Origin: Clostridiales bacterium
GTDB lineage: Bacteria > Bacillota > Clostridia > Peptostreptococcales > Acidaminobacteraceae
Assembly: GCA_016342415.1 (NCBI GenBank)
Contig: JAEIOD010000005.1
Span: 186,001-250,000 of the forward strand
Reading direction: 5' to 3'
Length of the DNA stretch: 64,000 nucleotides
Shown: positions 1 through 8,574 of the stretch, piece after piece
Numbering within the stretch: position 1 is the first letter of the stretch
Layout of the letters: the number at the start of each line of letters is the position of its first letter
The notes under the pieces: model-generated
Told to the model about the DNA's origin: nothing
Seen by the model: only the letters and a program-made list of their open reading frames with translations
The model's database searches: none
Made by a program: the position numbers and the translations under genes

Positions 1-1
1 A

Positions 2-970
2 TACATAGCTTCTATAACGATGATTATTACCTATATATTGATTACAATAGCCTCTCTAATATCCACAATATTTGGAATATTCTTCTATATTGGTCAATAT
101 GATTATAGATTTGTTCTAGAGGGACATGATTATAAAGTGATGTTACTTAAAATGAGTATTACTGTTCTCATAGTGTACACTTACAAAATATTTAATTCTC
201 TATTCAATAGAAAAATAAAAATACAGAAAATCAACCCAAGACCGGTTCTATTTATTAATGTTGTTTATGTGATTTTGGTGATCCTTTTTAGCTGTGAGTT
301 AATTGTTTATTTACCGACTATTTATGCTGACGTATTAAAAATAGGATCTCTAAATAGTCTGCTTTTTGTAGGAATCTCGATGTTTTTTATAGCAAGCATA
401 TTTGTTTTGTACATTACAAATATATATTTGTTTAAAAGTAGTGATTACTTATCAATCAAACTGTCTTCAGAGACAGATGCATTGACTGGTGTTTTTAATC
501 GAAAAGCTGGCATTAATCATTTGAAAGAGCGTATGCAAAATGTTCAGCATAAAAAAACGCCATTAACAATTTGTTTTGTAGATGTTAACAACTTAAAGGA
601 TATAAATGATACTCATGGACATAAATTAGGTGATAGTTTGATAAAAAATGTTGCTAATATAATTAGTTCAGCTCTTAGAGAAGGTGATGAAGTCGCTCGA
701 CTAGGAGGAGATGAGTTTTTAGTAATATTTGATAAGTGTTCTATCGAACAGGCAGTACATGCGTGGGATAGAATTATAGAAAGGTTTGAATCGTTTAACC
801 TGACTGAAAGAGAAATTTATGATATTAGTGTGAGTGTGGGATTTGCTGAATATAATTATAAGTTGAATATCACACATGATACACTCATAGAGTTGGCTGA
901 TACAGAAATGTATAAGAATAAACAGCGCTACAAACGACTGAAAGGTAAAAATAGAAATGCAAAATGGTAA
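2..970 (+). CDS. Membrane-anchored diguanylate cyclase (GGDEF), 5' end probably outside window
   Basis: Makes cyclic di-GMP from two GTP. The first ATG is at 20, but the frame is open to the window edge and no ribosome binding site precedes that ATG, so the true start is probably further left. Numbering from the ATG, four hydrophobic segments cover about residues 2-24, 43-60, 76-100 and 112-138. A GGDEF domain follows, with DALTGVFNR near residue 152 and an intact GGDEF signature at 229-233. An inhibitory I-site RxxD (R220-D223) lies five residues before it, so feedback inhibition by c-di-GMP is likely. The end overlaps the next gene by 14 bases. The signal sensed is unknown. Confidence 0.9.
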   Translation, partial: YIASITMIITYILITIASLISTIFGIFFYIGQYDYRFVLEGHDYKVMLLKMSITVLIVYTYKIFNSLFNRKIKIQKINPRPVLFINVVYVILVILFSCELIVYLPTIYADVLKIGSLNSLLFVGISMFFIASIFVLYITNIYLFKSSDYLSIKLSSETDALTGVFNRKAGINHLKERMQNVQHKKTPLTICFVDVNNLKDINDTHGHKLGDSLIKNVANIISSALREGDEVARLGGDEFLVIFDKCSIEQAVHAWDRIIERFESFNLTEREIYDISVSVGFAEYNYKLNITHDTLIELADTEMYKNKQRYKRLKGKNRNAKW

Positions 971-1829
971 TCTTCTGATAGTGACAGAAGCCTATAAAAG
1001 TTACTTGATAGAATATAAGAAAGTCTCAAAAGCAACAGCAAGTGCTTATAAGACCGATATGAATAAATTTGTTCGTTTTTTAGACGCTAAATATCATATT
1101 GAGCTATTTAGTGATATCAATATTTCTATTATTATGTCTTACTTATTGTTTATGAAATCAGATGGTCAAAAAATCTCCAGCATTAATCGATCAGTTTCAG
1201 TTATAAAAAATTTGTTGTTATTTGCGTTTCATGAAGGTTTTATTGAGGAAAACTTATCCGAAACAAAGTTTGAAATACCAAAAGAGGAAAAAAAACTACC
1301 TGAAATTTTGACTGTTGAAGAGATTGATATTTTGCTCTCTCAACCTAATAACTCAACTTTAGGTCTTCGCGATCGCGCGATGTTAGAGACCTTGTATACA
1401 TCAGGATTAAAGGTTAATGAACTCATTAATCTAAAATTAGAAGATGTGAATCTTAAATTAAAAGTAATCAAATGCCATTCAAAACAACAAACACGTATTT
1501 TGCCTTTGGGTTCAATTGCTTTGAATGCTGTTGAATCTTATATCAAAGAAGCACGTCCCATCTTAGATACATCTGAATGTGATTATTTGTTCTTAAGTTA
1601 CAATGGTCATCAAATATCAAGGCAAGGATTTTGGAAATTGGTTAAAAAATATTCAGAACAAGCAGGGATTAAAAAAAATATTTCCACATCGACATTTAGA
1701 CATTCATTTGCGACTCATATGATTCAAAATGGTATTGAAAAAGATGTCCTTAGACAAACCCTAGGTAATTCCAGTGTGGCATCTGTGCAAGTGTATTTGG
1801 ACTTAAATAGAAGAAGGACCCGCAATTAG
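957..1829 (+). CDS. XerD-like tyrosine recombinase with degenerate active site
   Basis: The fold is that of a 290-residue XerC/XerD recombinase: an N-terminal SAM-like DNA-binding domain (about 5-100) and a C-terminal catalytic domain (about 115-290). The position just before deoB is where xerD lies in Bacillus subtilis. The catalytic set is eroded. The first Arg is Lys152 (SGLKVNEL where XerD has TGLRVSEL), the HxxR His is Ser245 (STFR), and the LGH His is Asn271 (LGNSS). The HxxR Arg (R248), FATH and Tyr280 remain. The frame is intact, so the protein may bind DNA or act as a partner rather than cleave normally. The start overlaps the upstream gene and has only a weak ribosome binding site. 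Confidence 0.85.
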   Translation: MQNGNLLIVTEAYKSYLIEYKKVSKATASAYKTDMNKFVRFLDAKYHIELFSDINISIIMSYLLFMKSDGQKISSINRSVSVIKNLLLFAFHEGFIEENLSETKFEIPKEEKKLPEILTVEEIDILLSQPNNSTLGLRDRAMLETLYTSGLKVNELINLKLEDVNLKLKVIKCHSKQQTRILPLGSIALNAVESYIKEARPILDTSECDYLFLSYNGHQISRQGFWKLVKKYSEQAGIKKNISTSTFRHSFATHMIQNGIEKDVLRQTLGNSSVASVQVYLDLNRRRTRN

Positions 1830-1872
1830 TTGTGAATTTTTTACAAAGAAATAGATTATTCCATGTATATTT

Positions 1873-1901
1873 TTCTCTTATTGTATTATGCGATGTATAA
1901 T
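1873..1901 (+). promoter_or_regulatory. Putative sigma-A promoter for deoB-pdp
   Basis: A perfect TATAAT lies at 1896-1901, about 60 bases before the deoB start. The -35 region 17 bases upstream (TTCTCT) is weak. This is the only good -10 in the gap after the recombinase gene. Confidence 0.4.
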
Positions 1902-1963
1902 ATACTAAGAGATTTATTATTTTTAAATAGATTGGGTATGTTAACAACGAAGGAGGACTTTAT

Positions 1964-3142
1964 ATGAAAAATAGAGTTATTTTAATTATATTAGATAGTT
2001 TAGGCGTAGGCGCTTTGCCTGATTCAGAAAAATATGGTGATATTGGTGTAAATACGCTTAACAACATCGCAAAAAATGTAGAAAGATTTGAGATTCCTCA
2101 TCTAATATCAATGGGTATAGGAAATTTAGAAGATATTTCTGCTGTACCATCAACAACTAATGCTATTGGTGCATTTGGTCGTTCAATGGAAGTTTCAAAT
2201 GGTAAAGATACCACTATGGGACACTGGGAAATTGCAGGACTTAACATTTCAGAACCTTTTCATACTTATCCAAATGGCTTCCCGGATGAAATTATCAAAC
2301 CTTTTGAGGAAAAAACGGGTAGAAAAGTTGTTTGCAATTTACCTGCTTCAGGTACTGTTGTATTAGATGAATTTGGAAAACACCATATGGAAACAGGTGA
2401 TTTAATTGTCTACACATCTGCTGATAGTGTATTCCAAATCGCTGCTCACGAGGAAATTGTACCAGTTGAAGATTTATATGACTACTGTGAGATTGCAAGA
2501 GAAATGTTAATGGGTGAACATCAAGTTGCAAGAGTTATTGCCAGACCGTTTATTGGACAACCTGGTAGCTTCTCCAGAACTTCAAATAGACATGATTATT
2601 CATTGAAACCTTTTGACAAAACAGTATTGGATACTTTGAAAGAAGCTGGAAAAGATGTTATTGCGGTTGGTAAAATCGTAGATATTTTTGATGGAGAGGG
2701 TATTACTGAGTCGGTTCATACAAAATCGAATATGGATGGTGTTGACAAGACTTTAGAATATATGAAGAAAGAAAACGACGGTTTGATTTTTACTAACTTA
2801 GTAGATTTTGATGCCATGTATGGACATAGAAGAAACATTGAAGGTTATAGAGATGCTCTTGAAGAGTATGATCAAAGAATGCCGGAAATATTAGCTGCTA
2901 TGAAAGAAAACGACATTTTAATTTTAACAGCAGATCATGGTAATGATCCAAGTTATAAAGGTAGCGATCATACAAGAGAATACATTCCTATGTTAGTTTA
3001 CGGTAAGGGTATCAAAGAAAATACCAATCTAGGTACTAGGAAGTCATTTGCAGATATCGCAGCAACAATCGCAGAAATTTTAGAAGTTGAATCACCTAAG
3101 AATGGTGAGAGTTTCTACAGCTTAATGAAGAAAGAAGGCTAA
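1964..3142 (+). CDS. deoB: Phosphopentomutase
   Basis: Interconverts ribose-1-phosphate or deoxyribose-1-phosphate with the 5-phosphate, linking nucleoside salvage to the pentose phosphate pathway. At 392 residues it is the normal length. Visible family motifs are the metal-binding start LDSLGVGALPD (Asp11), the GKDTTMGHWE loop (about 80-89) that holds the Thr phosphorylated in the family, and the C-terminal TADHGNDP metal site. AAGGAGGA precedes the ATG. Two bases separate it from pdp, so the two form a nucleoside catabolic operon: the phosphorylase releases pentose-1-phosphate and DeoB converts it. Confidence 0.97.
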   Translation: MKNRVILIILDSLGVGALPDSEKYGDIGVNTLNNIAKNVERFEIPHLISMGIGNLEDISAVPSTTNAIGAFGRSMEVSNGKDTTMGHWEIAGLNISEPFHTYPNGFPDEIIKPFEEKTGRKVVCNLPASGTVVLDEFGKHHMETGDLIVYTSADSVFQIAAHEEIVPVEDLYDYCEIAREMLMGEHQVARVIARPFIGQPGSFSRTSNRHDYSLKPFDKTVLDTLKEAGKDVIAVGKIVDIFDGEGITESVHTKSNMDGVDKTLEYMKKENDGLIFTNLVDFDAMYGHRRNIEGYRDALEEYDQRMPEILAAMKENDILILTADHGNDPSYKGSDHTREYIPMLVYGKGIKENTNLGTRKSFADIAATIAEILEVESPKNGESFYSLMKKEG

Positions 3143-3144
3143 TC

Positions 3145-4470
3145 ATGAGAATGTACGATATAATCGCTAAAAAGAAGCATGGGGAAGTCATTACTGATGA
3201 AGAATTCGATTTCTTTATCAACGGCTATATCAAAGACGAAATTCCTGAATATCAGGTATCGGCCTTATTAATGGCTATATATTTCCAAGGTCTTTCTAGG
3301 AAAGAAACAGTGGCATTGACTCATAAAATCATGCACTCGGGTGATGTAATTGACTTAAGCGACATTAAAGGTATCAAAGTAGATAAACACAGTTCTGGTG
3401 GCGTAGGTGATACAACCACTTTAATTTTAGCACCTTTAGTGTCTTCTTGCGGTGTTCCAGTTGCCAAAATGTCTGGGCGAGGCTTAGGTCACACTGGTGG
3501 TACTTTAGATAAACTAGAAGCCATTGAAGGTTTTAATATCAATCTAACGATTGATGAATTTGTAAATCAAGTAAATAAGAATAAAGTATCTGTAATTGGT
3601 CAGACTAAAAATATTGCTCCGGCTGACAAAAAATTATATTCATTAAGAGATGTTACTGCAACAGTAGACAATATCGGATTGATTGCAGCAAGTATTATGA
3701 GTAAAAAACTGGCTGCCGGATCGGATAAAATCGTTTTGGATGTAAAAGTAGGTAGTGGTGCATTTGTCAAAGAATTAGACGGTGCTATACAACTTGCCAC
3801 TGAAATGGTAAACATCGGTACCGATATGGGTAGAGAAACTGTTGCTATTATTACGGATATGGAACAACCTTTAGGTTATGCCATTGGTAATGCCATTGAA
3901 GTTAAAGAAGCCATTGATATTCTGAAAAACGAAGGTCCTGCAGATTTAAGAGAATTATGTGTAACATTTGCATCTACTATGGTGCATTTAGGTGGTGGCG
4001 CTCCTTCCTACGAAGCAGCTGAAACAATGGTATTGGAAAACCTATCAAACGGTAAAGCACTTGAAAAACTAATTGAATTTGTTGGTGCGCAAGGTGGCAA
4101 TGAAACTAATATTACAAATCCTGAGACTTTACCATCGGCAAGTATTGTAAAAGATATTGTTGCAGATCAATCGGGATATATTAAAGATATCCAATCGGAC
4201 GATATAGGAATTGCTGCTATGATTCTTGGTGCTGGTAGAGAAACTATTTCAGATGCCATTGATATGGGTGCTGGTATTTACTTTAACAAAAAGATTGGTG
4301 ATTATATTAATGCTGGTGAAGTTATTGGTACAATTATGACTAATAAGGCAAATAAAGTGGATGAAGCAGTTGCAACTGTTTTAAAAGCGATGACGTATAC
4401 AGATGTTGCAGTTGAAAAGCGTCAGTTGATTAAAGCCAAAGTAACAAAAGATGGTGTTTTAAAATATTAG
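3145..4470 (+). CDS. pdp: Pyrimidine-nucleoside phosphorylase
   Basis: Phosphorolysis of uridine, thymidine or deoxyuridine to base plus pentose-1-phosphate. The 441-residue protein has the thymidine phosphorylase family layout: helical N-terminal domain, then the signature KHSSGGVGDTTTLILAP with the phosphate-binding loop, MSGRGLGHTGGTLDKLE, and a C-terminal PyNP domain from about residue 345. Firmicute members usually accept both uracil and thymine nucleosides, hence pdp rather than deoA; substrate range is inferred. It follows deoB by two bases and is followed by a strong terminator. Confidence 0.95.
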   Translation: MRMYDIIAKKKHGEVITDEEFDFFINGYIKDEIPEYQVSALLMAIYFQGLSRKETVALTHKIMHSGDVIDLSDIKGIKVDKHSSGGVGDTTTLILAPLVSSCGVPVAKMSGRGLGHTGGTLDKLEAIEGFNINLTIDEFVNQVNKNKVSVIGQTKNIAPADKKLYSLRDVTATVDNIGLIAASIMSKKLAAGSDKIVLDVKVGSGAFVKELDGAIQLATEMVNIGTDMGRETVAIITDMEQPLGYAIGNAIEVKEAIDILKNEGPADLRELCVTFASTMVHLGGGAPSYEAAETMVLENLSNGKALEKLIEFVGAQGGNETNITNPETLPSASIVKDIVADQSGYIKDIQSDDIGIAAMILGAGRETISDAIDMGAGIYFNKKIGDYINAGEVIGTIMTNKANKVDEAVATVLKAMTYTDVAVEKRQLIKAKVTKDGVLKY

Positions 4471-4473
4471 CTT

Positions 4474-4504
4474 AATGAGTAGTCTTATGACTACTCATTT
4501 TTTC
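4474..4504 (+). terminator. Rho-independent terminator after pdp
   Basis: AATGAGTAGT and ACTACTCATT form a 10-base stem with a short loop, followed by a T run. It ends the deoB-pdp operon. Confidence 0.9.
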
Positions 4505-4544
4505 TTTATTCATAGCATGAGTAGATATTTCTTATATAAACATG

Positions 4545-4550
4545 TATAAT
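4545..4550 (+). promoter_or_regulatory. Putative -10 for the scpA-scpB-rluB operon
   Basis: A TATAAT sits 30 bases before the scpA start and downstream of the pdp terminator. No clear -35 is visible. Confidence 0.4.
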
Positions 4551-4580
4551 AGAAGAAGCGAATAATTAATAGGAGTGTAC

Positions 4581-5327
4581 ATGTCATATCAAATTAACTT
4601 AGAAGTGTTTGAAGGTCCTTTTGATCTTCTCTTTCATTTAATAGAAAAAAATGAAGTGGATATCTATGATATTCCTATTCATGAAATTACTAAACAATAC
4701 ATTGACTACTTGAATAAAATGCAGGCAATCGATATGGATCTGGCTTCTGAATTTATTGTCATGGCTGCTACGTTATTGGAGATTAAGTCAAAGATGTTAT
4801 TACCGTCAAGTGAATTTGATGATATAAGTTCTGAAATGTTTGACTCAGATCCGAGAAAAGAATTGGTTTCTCGATTAATTGAATATAGAAAATATCGTGA
4901 GGCTTCAGAGTTTTTTGCATCTTTGGAAAGAAATCACTCAAGAAAAGCTTATCGAGAAGGTGAAGATTTATTGTCGTATTTTGAAAAGCCGACTTTAGAT
5001 GAAATTAACAATGGATTGGAAACGGATTTGTTGGTTGAGGCTATGAAAAGAATTCTTTCAAATTTAAATAAAGAAGACCAAAAAAGAAAAACTTATTTTA
5101 ATGCTTTGAAACGTGATTTGTTTTCAGTAGAAGATAAAATAAAGTCAATTCAAAGTATACTGTTGGAAAGAAAAAAGTGTTTGTTTATTGATACGTTTTC
5201 TGATGCACCTGCTAGAGAAGAAGTTATTGTATCTTTTTTAGCCATACTAGAACTGCTGAAACTGAAATTTATTGGCATTGAACAAGAGAAGCAGTATAGT
5301 GATATTGTATTGTTTCGTAAAGAGTAG
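4581..5327 (+). CDS. scpA: Segregation and condensation protein A
   Basis: Kleisin subunit of the SMC-ScpAB condensin that compacts and segregates the nucleoid. The 248-residue protein begins MSYQINLEVFEGPFDLLFHLIEKNEVDIYDI in the typical ScpA manner and includes the IDMDLASEFIVMAATLLEIKS helix. The C-terminal winged-helix region binds SMC. The ATG at 4581 is chosen because AGGAG lies at 4571-4575. An in-frame GTG at 4575 overlaps that site and is rejected. scpB follows after 8 bases. Confidence 0.96.
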   Translation: MSYQINLEVFEGPFDLLFHLIEKNEVDIYDIPIHEITKQYIDYLNKMQAIDMDLASEFIVMAATLLEIKSKMLLPSSEFDDISSEMFDSDPRKELVSRLIEYRKYREASEFFASLERNHSRKAYREGEDLLSYFEKPTLDEINNGLETDLLVEAMKRILSNLNKEDQKRKTYFNALKRDLFSVEDKIKSIQSILLERKKCLFIDTFSDAPAREEVIVSFLAILELLKLKFIGIEQEKQYSDIVLFRKE

Positions 5328-5335
5328 GAGAAAAA

Positions 5336-5893
5336 ATGACTAAAGAAGAAATTAAATCTGCTATTGAATCATTGTTGTTTGTATTTGGTGAACCTTTAAG
5401 TGCAAAAAAAATGGCCAATATAATTGAAGTGACTTTAGAAGAAATTAAAGATGTCATGTCTGAACTTTTAGTAGAATATACAGAAGAGAAGAAAGGTATA
5501 TTTATTGTAGAGGTAAATAATTCTTATCAATTTGCAACATCGAAAGATAACTTTGAGTACGTACAGAGACTTTGTAAGTATTCTCATTCCAAAGGTTTAT
5601 CAAAAGTAAGTGCAGAAGTCCTTGCAATAATTGCTTATAAACAGCCAATCACAAAATACGAGATTGATCAAATCAGAGGTGTTAAATCTGATAAACCCTT
5701 ACAACAATTGATTGATAGAGAACTGGTTACAATAAAAGGGCGATTAGAGCAAATTGGCAGACCTATGATTTATGGTACTACGGATATGTTTTTAAAAGCT
5801 TTTGGCTTTAAGACTATTAAGGAACTACCGAGTATTGAGGAGTTCATAGGTGCTGATGTATTTATAAATGGAGATTTTAATGAGAGTGCATAA
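5336..5893 (+). CDS. scpB: Segregation and condensation protein B
   Basis: Dimeric winged-helix partner of ScpA in the SMC condensin. At 185 residues it is the usual size, with the ScpB core AEVLAIIAYKQPITKYEIDQIRGVKSDKPLQQL at about residues 94-126. A GGAG ribosome binding site precedes the ATG. The end overlaps the start of rluB by 14 bases, so the genes are probably translationally coupled. scpA-scpB-rluB is a widely conserved order in Firmicutes. Confidence 0.96.
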   Translation: MTKEEIKSAIESLLFVFGEPLSAKKMANIIEVTLEEIKDVMSELLVEYTEEKKGIFIVEVNNSYQFATSKDNFEYVQRLCKYSHSKGLSKVSAEVLAIIAYKQPITKYEIDQIRGVKSDKPLQQLIDRELVTIKGRLEQIGRPMIYGTTDMFLKAFGFKTIKELPSIEEFIGADVFINGDFNESA

Positions 5894-6569
5894 ATATATG
5901 GCAATGTGCGGCGTTGCTTCTAGAAGAAAATCTGAGGCAATTGTCTTAGAAGGTCGCGTGAAAATAAATGATGTTGTTGTGACTTCACTAGGAGCATTAG
6001 TTGAAGAAAACGATGTGGTAAAGGTTGATGATCAAGTGATAACACTAGAAGAAACCAAGGTGTATATCATGCTGAATAAACCACTTGAATGCGTAACGAC
6101 TTCTGATGATCAGTTTAATCGTACGACTGTCTTAGATTATGTAGATATAAAAGAACGTATTTATCCTATAGGTCGTTTGGACTACAATACGACTGGCATG
6201 CTTCTTTTAACCAATGATGGCGATTTAGCCAATAAAATCATGCACCCAAGTACACATTTAACAAAAACATATGTTGCTAAAGTTAAAGGTACACCTACAG
6301 AAGATGAAATGAAACGATTTGAATCTGGTGTGATGATTGATGACAGAATGACATCCCCAGCTAAGATTAAAGTTCTTAAACCTGGTTTGGTTCAAGTACA
6401 AATCTACGAAGGTCGTAACCGTCAAGTTAGAAAGATGTTAGAGGCTATAGATCATCCCGTCATCACACTAAAGAGAAGTAATATAGGAACTTTGGAACTT
6501 GGTAATTTAAAACAAGGGGCCTATCGACACTTAACAATTGAGGAAATTAACTACTTAATTAATTACTAG
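5880..6569 (+). CDS. rluB: 23S rRNA pseudouridine synthase, RluB/RsuA family
   Basis: Isomerises a uridine in 23S rRNA to pseudouridine. An S4 RNA-binding domain lies at about residues 1-60 (MRVHKYMAMCGVASRRK start). The catalytic core carries GRLDYNTTGMLLLTNDGD, whose Asp is the family nucleophile, and EGRNRQVRKML closes the domain. The start at 5880 matches the family N-terminus and has GGAG 8 bases upstream; an ATG at 5868 is rejected. It is 229 residues long, normal for the family. The exact target uridine is inferred from the scpAB context. Confidence 0.93.
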   Translation: MRVHKYMAMCGVASRRKSEAIVLEGRVKINDVVVTSLGALVEENDVVKVDDQVITLEETKVYIMLNKPLECVTTSDDQFNRTTVLDYVDIKERIYPIGRLDYNTTGMLLLTNDGDLANKIMHPSTHLTKTYVAKVKGTPTEDEMKRFESGVMIDDRMTSPAKIKVLKPGLVQVQIYEGRNRQVRKMLEAIDHPVITLKRSNIGTLELGNLKQGAYRHLTIEEINYLINY

Positions 6570-6577
6570 GAGCAATC

Positions 6578-7000
6578 ATGATAGAGATTATGAAAATTGA
6601 AGATAAATATTTAGATGGTCTTAAAAAAATGATGTTACAAGAATGTCTAAATTTTGAAGACGTATCACTTTGTCTAGATACGCTTTATATCGTCGCTGAT
6701 CGTCAAGAGGTGTTGGGATTCGGCTATTACAATATTTATGGAAATGAAATTTATTTAGATCACCTGTATATCAAGACAAATGAACGATTGAATAAATTGG
6801 GAGACAGTTTGTTTAGAACCATATTAAACAGTTTGATGTTACAAGGCGCCGATACTGTTTTTATGAGAGCGGATTCTCATTATGATGTTTTCCTGAAAGC
6901 TGAAAATATTGAAAGAAAAGATGATAATTATATTATTCATCTAAATGAATTTTTCTCGAGAAAATGCAGAGGCAGCAAGAAAGAAACGCCTTTAAATTAA
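6578..7000 (+). CDS. GNAT-like acetyltransferase, uncharacterised
   Basis: A 140-residue protein with the length and beta-alpha pattern of a small N-acetyltransferase: VLGFGYYNIYGNEIYLDHLYIKT resembles the central strands, and the helix starting LNKLGDSLFRTIL stands where the acetyl-CoA-binding helix should be. The classical Q/RxxGxG/A loop is poorly conserved, so activity is uncertain. It starts 8 bases after rluB with an AGGAG ribosome binding site and is the last gene of the scpA operon. The substrate is unknown. Confidence 0.7.
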   Translation: MIEIMKIEDKYLDGLKKMMLQECLNFEDVSLCLDTLYIVADRQEVLGFGYYNIYGNEIYLDHLYIKTNERLNKLGDSLFRTILNSLMLQGADTVFMRADSHYDVFLKAENIERKDDNYIIHLNEFFSRKCRGSKKETPLN

Positions 7001-7024
7001 CAACACTTTAGGGTGTTGTTTTTG
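7001..7024 (+). terminator. Rho-independent terminator
   Basis: ACAACAC and GTGTTGT pair around a short TTTAGG loop, followed by a T tract. It closes the scpA operon. Confidence 0.8.
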
Positions 7025-7209
7025 TATACAATTATTCCGTTATGGCATTATACTGTATACATGATGCATCTCATCTTGCAATATAATTGTATACGATTAT
7101 TCTTATGCAATTTCCGTTGCATATTATTCATGATGTGTTATCATGAGATTGATTAAAATAATATTTTAACAAAGTGATAAAGAAAACGCTTTTTTCAGCG
7201 TTTCTTTAA
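7022..7209 (+). promoter_or_regulatory. Palindrome-rich leader of the 2-oxoacid oxidoreductase operon
   Basis: A 190-base gap with several symmetric elements. A 16-base direct repeat (TTGTATACAATTATTC at 7022, one mismatch at 7087) contains GTATAC palindromes, with a third GTATAC at 7055. ATGCAA-N6-TTGCAT is at 7105-7122 and TTAAAAT-AAT-ATTTTAA at 7153-7169. A hairpin (about 7180-7209) pairs AAGAAAACGC with GCGTTTCTT just before the ribosome binding site. These could be operators, perhaps for the RpiR-type regulator at the end of the operon; that link is inference. Confidence 0.4.
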
Positions 7210-7237
7210 GGATCAATAATAAAAGGGGGTCTTCACG

Positions 7238-7438
7238 TTGAACGGGAAGAAGAGCTTAGAGATTAAAAAAGATTGGTGTAAAGGATGCGGTATCTGTGTT
7301 GCATTTTGTCCGAAACAAGTATTGGCATTAGATGCTGATGAAAAAATTGAAATCGTAAATATTGACGCATGTATTTCATGTGGACAATGTGAGCTAAGAT
7401 GTCCAGATTTCGCTATTTTTTTAGGAGGTAACAAGTAA
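7238..7438 (+). CDS. korD: 2-oxoacid:ferredoxin oxidoreductase, delta (ferredoxin-like) subunit
   Basis: A 66-residue double 4Fe-4S protein that passes electrons from the catalytic subunits to ferredoxin. The cluster ligands are CKGCGICVAFCP (C14, C17, C20, C24) and CISCGQCELRCP (C45, C48, C51, C55). The start is a TTG at 7238, chosen because AAAGGGGGT lies 8 bases upstream and no ATG is near. The stop overlaps the ATG of the alpha subunit by one base, so the two are translationally coupled. Confidence 0.9.
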   Translation: MNGKKSLEIKKDWCKGCGICVAFCPKQVLALDADEKIEIVNIDACISCGQCELRCPDFAIFLGGNK

Positions 7439-8574
7439 TGACTCAAAAGAATGTTAAATTACTACAGGGTAATGAAGCGTGTGTAGAAGGAGCATTATAC
7501 GCTGGTATGAAATTCTATTCTGGATACCCTATTACACCTTCTACTGAAATTGCTGAGGATTCTGCTGTTAAATTACCTAAAGTTGGCGGCAAGTTTATTC
7601 AAATGGAAGATGAAATTGCTGGTATAGCAGCTGCTATAGGCGCATCTTTAACTGGAATAAAGTCGATGACAGCTACATCTGGTCCTGGTTTATCACTAAA
7701 ATTAGAAAATATAGGGTATGCAGCAATCGCTGAAGTACCACTTGTAATCATAAATGTTCAAAGAGGGGGTCCTAGTACTGGATTACCTACATCTCCAGCT
7801 CAAGGCGATATTATGCAAGCTAAATGGGGTTCTCATGGAGACTATCCAATTATTGCTTTATCTCCGCAATCAGTTAGAGAAACTTTTGACTTAACAGTTA
7901 AAGCATTTAACTTAGCAGAGAAGTATAGAACACCTGTCATCTTGTTAACTGATGAAGTTGTTGGACATATGAGAGAAAAAATTGAAATTCCAGCTCCGGG
8001 TGAACTAGAAGTATTTGATAGAATCGTTCCTGAGCCAAATACAGATTATAAAGCATATAGAGTTGATGAGGGCGATATCGTACCGAAGATGGCACCTTTT
8101 GGAGCTGGGTATAGATACCATGTGACTGGATTATTCCATGATGAAACCGGATTCCCAAGTAACTCTTCTGAAAATGCTAAATTCATGTTAGATAGAATGA
8201 TGGCTAAAATCGAAGACAATAGAGAAGATATCGTATTATACGATGAGTTCATGTTGGAAGATGCAGAGTTTGTCATTATTTCTTATGGTTCTTCTGCAAG
8301 AACGTGTAAAGCTTCTGTTAAGAAATTAAGATCAAAAGGCATTAAAGCTGGTTTGTTTAGACCAATTACTATCTGGCCATCTGCTGAAGCTCAAATCGCT
8401 GAATTAGGAAAAAAAGTAAATAATATCTTAGTTGCTGAGATGAATCTTGGACAGTATTGTCATGAAGTACAAAGAATCGTTAAGTCTGATGCTGAAGTAC
8501 ATCATATCGGTCGTGCAAATGGTGAAGTATTAACACCGGATGAAATTGTTTCGAAAGTAATGGAGGTATTATAA
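7438..8574 (+). CDS. korA: 2-oxoglutarate (2-oxoacid):ferredoxin oxidoreductase, alpha subunit
   Basis: Large subunit of the enzyme that oxidatively decarboxylates a 2-oxoacid to its acyl-CoA using ferredoxin. The 378-residue protein starts with LLQGNEACVEGALYAGMKFYSGYPITPSTEIAE, the family N-terminal pyrimidine-binding region. It continues with TATSGPGLSLKLENIGYA and QRGGPSTGLPTSPAQGDI. The DABC gene order and motifs fit KorA, but branched-chain 2-oxoacid enzymes (VorB) look similar, so the natural substrate is not certain. Its end overlaps korB by one base. Confidence 0.92.
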   Translation: MTQKNVKLLQGNEACVEGALYAGMKFYSGYPITPSTEIAEDSAVKLPKVGGKFIQMEDEIAGIAAAIGASLTGIKSMTATSGPGLSLKLENIGYAAIAEVPLVIINVQRGGPSTGLPTSPAQGDIMQAKWGSHGDYPIIALSPQSVRETFDLTVKAFNLAEKYRTPVILLTDEVVGHMREKIEIPAPGELEVFDRIVPEPNTDYKAYRVDEGDIVPKMAPFGAGYRYHVTGLFHDETGFPSNSSENAKFMLDRMMAKIEDNREDIVLYDEFMLEDAEFVIISYGSSARTCKASVKKLRSKGIKAGLFRPITIWPSAEAQIAELGKKVNNILVAEMNLGQYCHEVQRIVKSDAEVHHIGRANGEVLTPDEIVSKVMEVL

